Below are positions 5,825 to 8,275 of a stretch of DNA of 8,275 bases, piece after piece. The notes below the pieces were generated by a model. It had not been told where the DNA came from. It saw only the letters and a list, made by a program, of their open reading frames with translations, and did no database searches. Within the stretch, counting starts at the first letter, position 1, and each line of letters begins with the position of its first letter. The position numbers and the translations under genes were made by a program. Source of the DNA: CAYSNP01 sp964432485 (lineage in GTDB: Bacteria; Bacillota; Clostridia; Christensenellales; DTU072); contig CAYSNP010000056.1 of NCBI GenBank assembly GCA_964432485.1, forward strand, positions 1 through 8,275. Direction: 5' to 3'.

Positions 5825-6745
5825 TTAATATTTTTCTGCTATTTGTCCTTTAATTTTCTTAAAATAAGGATGAAACGCTTTTGCATTTTCTGGCATAATA
5901 CCAAAAAATAAAGCTGTTAAATCCTCTATTTTTATGTTTTTATTTGCAGTATTACTATTTGATATTATACCATTTTTGACTGAAATTGTCATATTATTTT
6001 GTGTTAAAATATGGTCTTGCACCTGAAACGAAAATGGGATACTGATATTAGTAAGCGCAAAGGCTGCCGCTAAGCTCACTATCCTTGCCATATGCCCATT
6101 TATAGGCTTGCCTAAAGGGTGGCAATTGATATTATTGTGCAAAACATATTCCTCACCGCCGCCAAGTTCATATCCCACTAGCTTACCTTGTAAGTAAATC
6201 AATTGCGCCTTGCCATTGTCGGCAGCAATTTCCGCTAACCGAAAATCCATTTCTTCTTGAGTGCGGCTATAATAAAAATCTAGCTCGGTAAGCGCATCTT
6301 GATACAAGGACAATAAAAGGGTAGCATCTTGCGTAGTAACAAAATCCAAGCCCTCTTTGCAAAGTGCTCGCTCTTGCGTAATAAAGGTGAATTGATACTT
6401 TTCGTAAAAGCCCGTTATGGCAGGGTATAATCCTACAAAGGGCAAATTGCTTGCATATATTTTTGCAAGAGCCTGCTTGATAATACTGCTTGCTATCCCT
6501 TTGCTTCTATGCTCTGCGCTTGTGCCAAGTGCTGCAATAAAAGGGTATTTTATTTTAGCATCAAGATATACAAGCTGTTTTTCAACTAAATACAAAGCAC
6601 CTACAACTTGCCCGTTTAGTATGCTAGTTACGGCATTTTGGATACCCAATTTAGTGCTAAATAGAAAATCAGCAACCTGCTTACTGTCACTAAAGCATTG
6701 AGCATAAAGAGCTTTTAGCTCCGCTAACTTTTTATTGCTCTCCAT
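5825..6745 (-). CDS. Eis-like GNAT N-acetyltransferase
   Basis: This 306-residue protein has an N-terminal GNAT domain with acetyl-CoA-binding motif A, AALGTSAEHRSKGIASSI (71-88; the R80-x-x-G83-x-A85 loop). GLYPAITGFYEKYQF (105-119) follows and is characteristic of the Eis/COG4552 group. Y114 sits where Eis enzymes have a general-acid tyrosine (inferred by motif position). A reduced middle region follows. The C-terminal part GHMARIVSLAAAFAL...IPFSFQVQDHILTQNN (about 217-252) resembles the SCP2-like domain that ends Eis proteins. At 306 residues it is roughly 100 shorter than mycobacterial Eis, mainly in the second GNAT region. Eis enzymes acetylate amines, including aminoglycosides and protein lysines, but the natural substrate here is unknown. 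The start ATG is inside the 3' end of the DUF2156 gene (22-base overlap), with GGTGG a few bases upstream, so the genes are coupled. Confidence 0.85.
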   Translation of the reverse strand: MESNKKLAELKALYAQCFSDSKQVADFLFSTKLGIQNAVTSILNGQVVGALYLVEKQLVYLDAKIKYPFIAALGTSAEHRSKGIASSIIKQALAKIYASNLPFVGLYPAITGFYEKYQFTFITQERALCKEGLDFVTTQDATLLLSLYQDALTELDFYYSRTQEEMDFRLAEIAADNGKAQLIYLQGKLVGYELGGGEEYVLHNNINCHPLGKPINGHMARIVSLAAAFALTNISIPFSFQVQDHILTQNNMTISVKNGIISNSNTANKNIKIEDLTALFFGIMPENAKAFHPYFKKIKGQIAEKY

Positions 6746-7620
6746 CTTTCCACCAGCATATAAGGGTGATAACTTAGTTTAGATTTCCGCAGTCCTTCCA
6801 GCCCCATATCCTCCTGCTTATTGACATAAGTTATTTCTGCAAAATGCTTTTTTATAAATAAATTGTCTAGCAAGGGATATATGCCTCGATATGCTATATT
6901 TGCCTTTTGAAAATAAATTGCACCTACATCAGTTGGCAGAATCTCGCCCAGACAAAAGCCCGCAATACTGCCTTCTACCTCCAGCACATCAGCAAAAGTA
7001 TTATATTTATCCATATCGGCAAGTATAGATTGCGCCACTTGCCTCTCCCATTCACAAGTAATAACTTGTCTATCCATTTCATCAATTCGGTCTTCAAACA
7101 CCTTGCCTTCTTTCCATTGGGCAAAAAGCTCCATTACAGCGCCAAAATCTTGCTCTTGATACTCTCTGAAATTATATGGGGCAGGAAAATTGTTGACAAA
7201 ATTCCTTTTGCTGTTATATTTCTTGCCTTTTAAGGTAATTAGCGACTCAGTTTGGTAAAGGTATTCGGCATGCGCACGAATATTTTCGCACTCAAAACCC
7301 TTTTCCTGTAAGATTCCAACTTGTTCTGAAGAGACTATTACTATTGTAGCAGGTTTTTTATTGGCAAACTCTATTATCTTATCTACAGCCTTAGAGTATG
7401 CTTGCAAGCTATCTGCAAGCGGAGAGAGAAACCGAATCGAGTCGGGTTTATTGATTTTGAGGATTAAGTATTCGTCGTTAAAATATATTTGCAACTCATT
7501 ACATTTCTGCCATCCGCAAAGAGTGGATATGCTGTAATTAGTGCCTAATGAGCCGCTTTTGGCATAAAGTTCATATATTTTTTGTTTATCTTTATAGTTA
7601 ACTTCTCTAAATTGAATCAT
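6724..7620 (-). CDS. DUF2156 protein (phosphatidylglycerol lysyltransferase C-domain-like)
   Basis: This 298-residue soluble protein belongs to the DUF2156 family (the MprF/LPG-synthase C-terminal domain family), built of tandem GNAT-like folds. Diagnostic blocks are SLITLKGKKYNSKRNFVNNF (126-145), the central IAGFCLGE (219-226) and YVNKQEDMGLEGLRKSKLSY (265-284). In MprF this domain transfers lysine or alanine from aminoacyl-tRNA to phosphatidylglycerol. This protein has no membrane flippase domain, and stand-alone members are widespread in Clostridia with no settled function. The ATG is preceded by AGGA at six bases' spacing. It lies 25 bases downstream of the phosphoribosyltransferase gene and overlaps the GNAT gene, so it is an internal member of one operon. 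Confidence 0.9.
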   Translation of the reverse strand: MIQFREVNYKDKQKIYELYAKSGSLGTNYSISTLCGWQKCNELQIYFNDEYLILKINKPDSIRFLSPLADSLQAYSKAVDKIIEFANKKPATIVIVSSEQVGILQEKGFECENIRAHAEYLYQTESLITLKGKKYNSKRNFVNNFPAPYNFREYQEQDFGAVMELFAQWKEGKVFEDRIDEMDRQVITCEWERQVAQSILADMDKYNTFADVLEVEGSIAGFCLGEILPTDVGAIYFQKANIAYRGIYPLLDNLFIKKHFAEITYVNKQEDMGLEGLRKSKLSYHPYMLVERWRAIKS

Positions 7621-7645
7621 TGCTTATCCTATGTAGTATAGAAAG

Positions 7646-8182
7646 TTAAAATAAAGGTATACGGGCAAGATACTCCACATCTGTTCGCAGCGCAGCATCC
7701 CCTTCTGCCAGCACGAATGCCTTTTTGTATACGGTGCCGCCTGACTTGCCAACTAAGACTTCCAGCCCATCAAGCGAGCCGCCTGTAGAGATTACATCGT
7801 CAATTATTGCCACCTTTTTGCCTTTCATTAAGTTTGCATCATGACGAGAAAGGTAAAAAGTTTGGATAGCTTTAGTAGTTATGCTCTTAACCGTACAGCT
7901 AATATAGTCCTGCATATAGAGCTTTTGCGATTTTCTTGCTACTGCATAATATTCATGACCTAGATTTCTTGCCACACAATGAGCCAGCTGAAGCCCCTTG
8001 CTTTCCGCAGTAATAACAACATCCGCGCCTTCTGCCAGCCTTGCAATTTCTTTAGCGCAATATTCTGTTAAATCTTGCGCCCCGTGCAAATTAAAAAAAG
8101 CTATCTTGACATCATTAGATATCCTAATAACAGGCATCTTAACATCTCTGCCTTTTATATTGACGGTATAAAACTCACCCAT
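7646..8182 (-). CDS. Adenine phosphoribosyltransferase-like protein
   Basis: This 178-residue type I phosphoribosyltransferase shows the PRPP-binding loop VAIIDDVISTGGSL (124-137), with acidic pair D128/D129 and T133-G-G-S136. Upstream ADVVITAESKGLQLAH (53-68) forms the first phosphate-binding region, and AVARKSQKLYM (80-90) resembles the flexible segment of Apt-like enzymes. The ending LAEGDAALR...YLARIPLF matches a clostridial group commonly annotated as adenine phosphoribosyltransferase. It would convert a purine base and PRPP to the nucleotide monophosphate, but adenine versus xanthine or a regulatory role (as in PurR, which has an additional DNA-binding domain absent here) cannot be decided. 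The start is strongly supported by AGGAGG five bases upstream. It heads the minus operon, with a near-consensus promoter just upstream. Confidence 0.88.
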   Translation of the reverse strand: MGEFYTVNIKGRDVKMPVIRISNDVKIAFFNLHGAQDLTEYCAKEIARLAEGADVVITAESKGLQLAHCVARNLGHEYYAVARKSQKLYMQDYISCTVKSITTKAIQTFYLSRHDANLMKGKKVAIIDDVISTGGSLDGLEVLVGKSGGTVYKKAFVLAEGDAALRTDVEYLARIPLF

Positions 8183-8187
8183 TTTAT

Positions 8188-8193
8188 CCTCCT
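8188..8193 (-). promoter_or_regulatory. Strong ribosome binding site of the phosphoribosyltransferase
   Basis: AGGAGG, a perfect match to the anti-Shine-Dalgarno complement, lies five bases upstream of the ATG at 8182. It follows a short GC-rich patch that stands out from the AT-rich surroundings, with GGCAG occurring twice. Confidence 0.75.
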
Positions 8194-8232
8194 GCCTGCG
8201 ACCGCTGCCACAAGTAAAATTAATACTTTTCT

Positions 8233-8261
8233 ATTATATATAAATGTTAGCTTAAAGTCAA
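8233..8261 (-). promoter_or_regulatory. Near-consensus sigma-A promoter of the four-gene minus operon
   Basis: Read on the minus strand, TTGACT (8261-8256, five of six) is followed after exactly 17 bases by a perfect TATAAT (8238-8233). The predicted start near 8226 gives a leader of about 44 bases. No other good promoter is seen within the operon, so all four genes are probably expressed from here at a high basal level. Confidence 0.75.
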
Positions 8262-8275
8262 TCCGAAGCTTTTTT

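Noticed and set aside
7621..7645. CTAT/ATAG pairing in the gap between the phosphoribosyltransferase and DUF2156 genes
   Set aside because: A four-pair stem is too weak to call a terminator or processing site.
8249..8270. AGCTT...AAGCT inverted repeat followed by T-run at the right edge
   Set aside because: The stem is five pairs with a 12-base loop and overlaps the minus-strand promoter; no plus-strand transcript is expected there. It may belong to something beyond the window.

Overview
The window is AT-rich bacterial chromosome, densely packed with nine complete protein genes. I see no mobile elements, CRISPR arrays, rRNA or tRNA. Gene content points to an anaerobic, low-GC Bacillota, probably an uncultured Clostridia-type organism. 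The clues are a two-subunit class I [4Fe-4S] fumarase, an RqcP/YabO-type S4 protein, a WalJ/YycJ-type metallo-beta-lactamase fold protein, a CPBP protease, strong purine-rich ribosome sites and sigma-A-type promoters. TGA is used as a stop codon (end of the S4 gene), so the standard bacterial code applies. The taxonomic statement is inference from gene content.

Layout. Bases 1-128 hold no gene. On the minus strand, 1923 down to 129 is a two-gene unit: a WalJ-like MBL hydrolase, then a CPBP intramembrane protease overlapping it by 23 bases. A 100-base divergent promoter region (1924-2023) separates it from a plus-strand operon (2024-4723): fumarase alpha, fumarase beta, rqcP and a fused ispDF. 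A minus-strand operon (8182 down to 4704) converges on it: an Apt-like phosphoribosyltransferase, a DUF2156 protein, an Eis-like GNAT acetyltransferase and a NahK-like sugar kinase. It is driven by a near-consensus promoter at 8233-8261.

How the genes work together. The plus operon joins central carbon metabolism (fumarate/malate), rescue of stalled 50S subunits (RqcP) and two steps of the MEP isoprenoid pathway (IspD and IspF in one chain). The minus operon joins PRPP-dependent base salvage, two acyltransferase-fold proteins and a small-molecule kinase; their common substrate or purpose is not evident from sequence.

The most notable points are at the level of gene expression. The two divergent promoters share one -35 site (TTGACAA, readable as a -35 on both strands). 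Fumarase beta appears to start at a non-standard ATC codon placed exactly behind a strong ribosome site. The ispDF terminator hairpin lies over its own stop codon and inside the 3' coding end of the opposing kinase gene. I found no convincing evidence of a wholly new biological system here.
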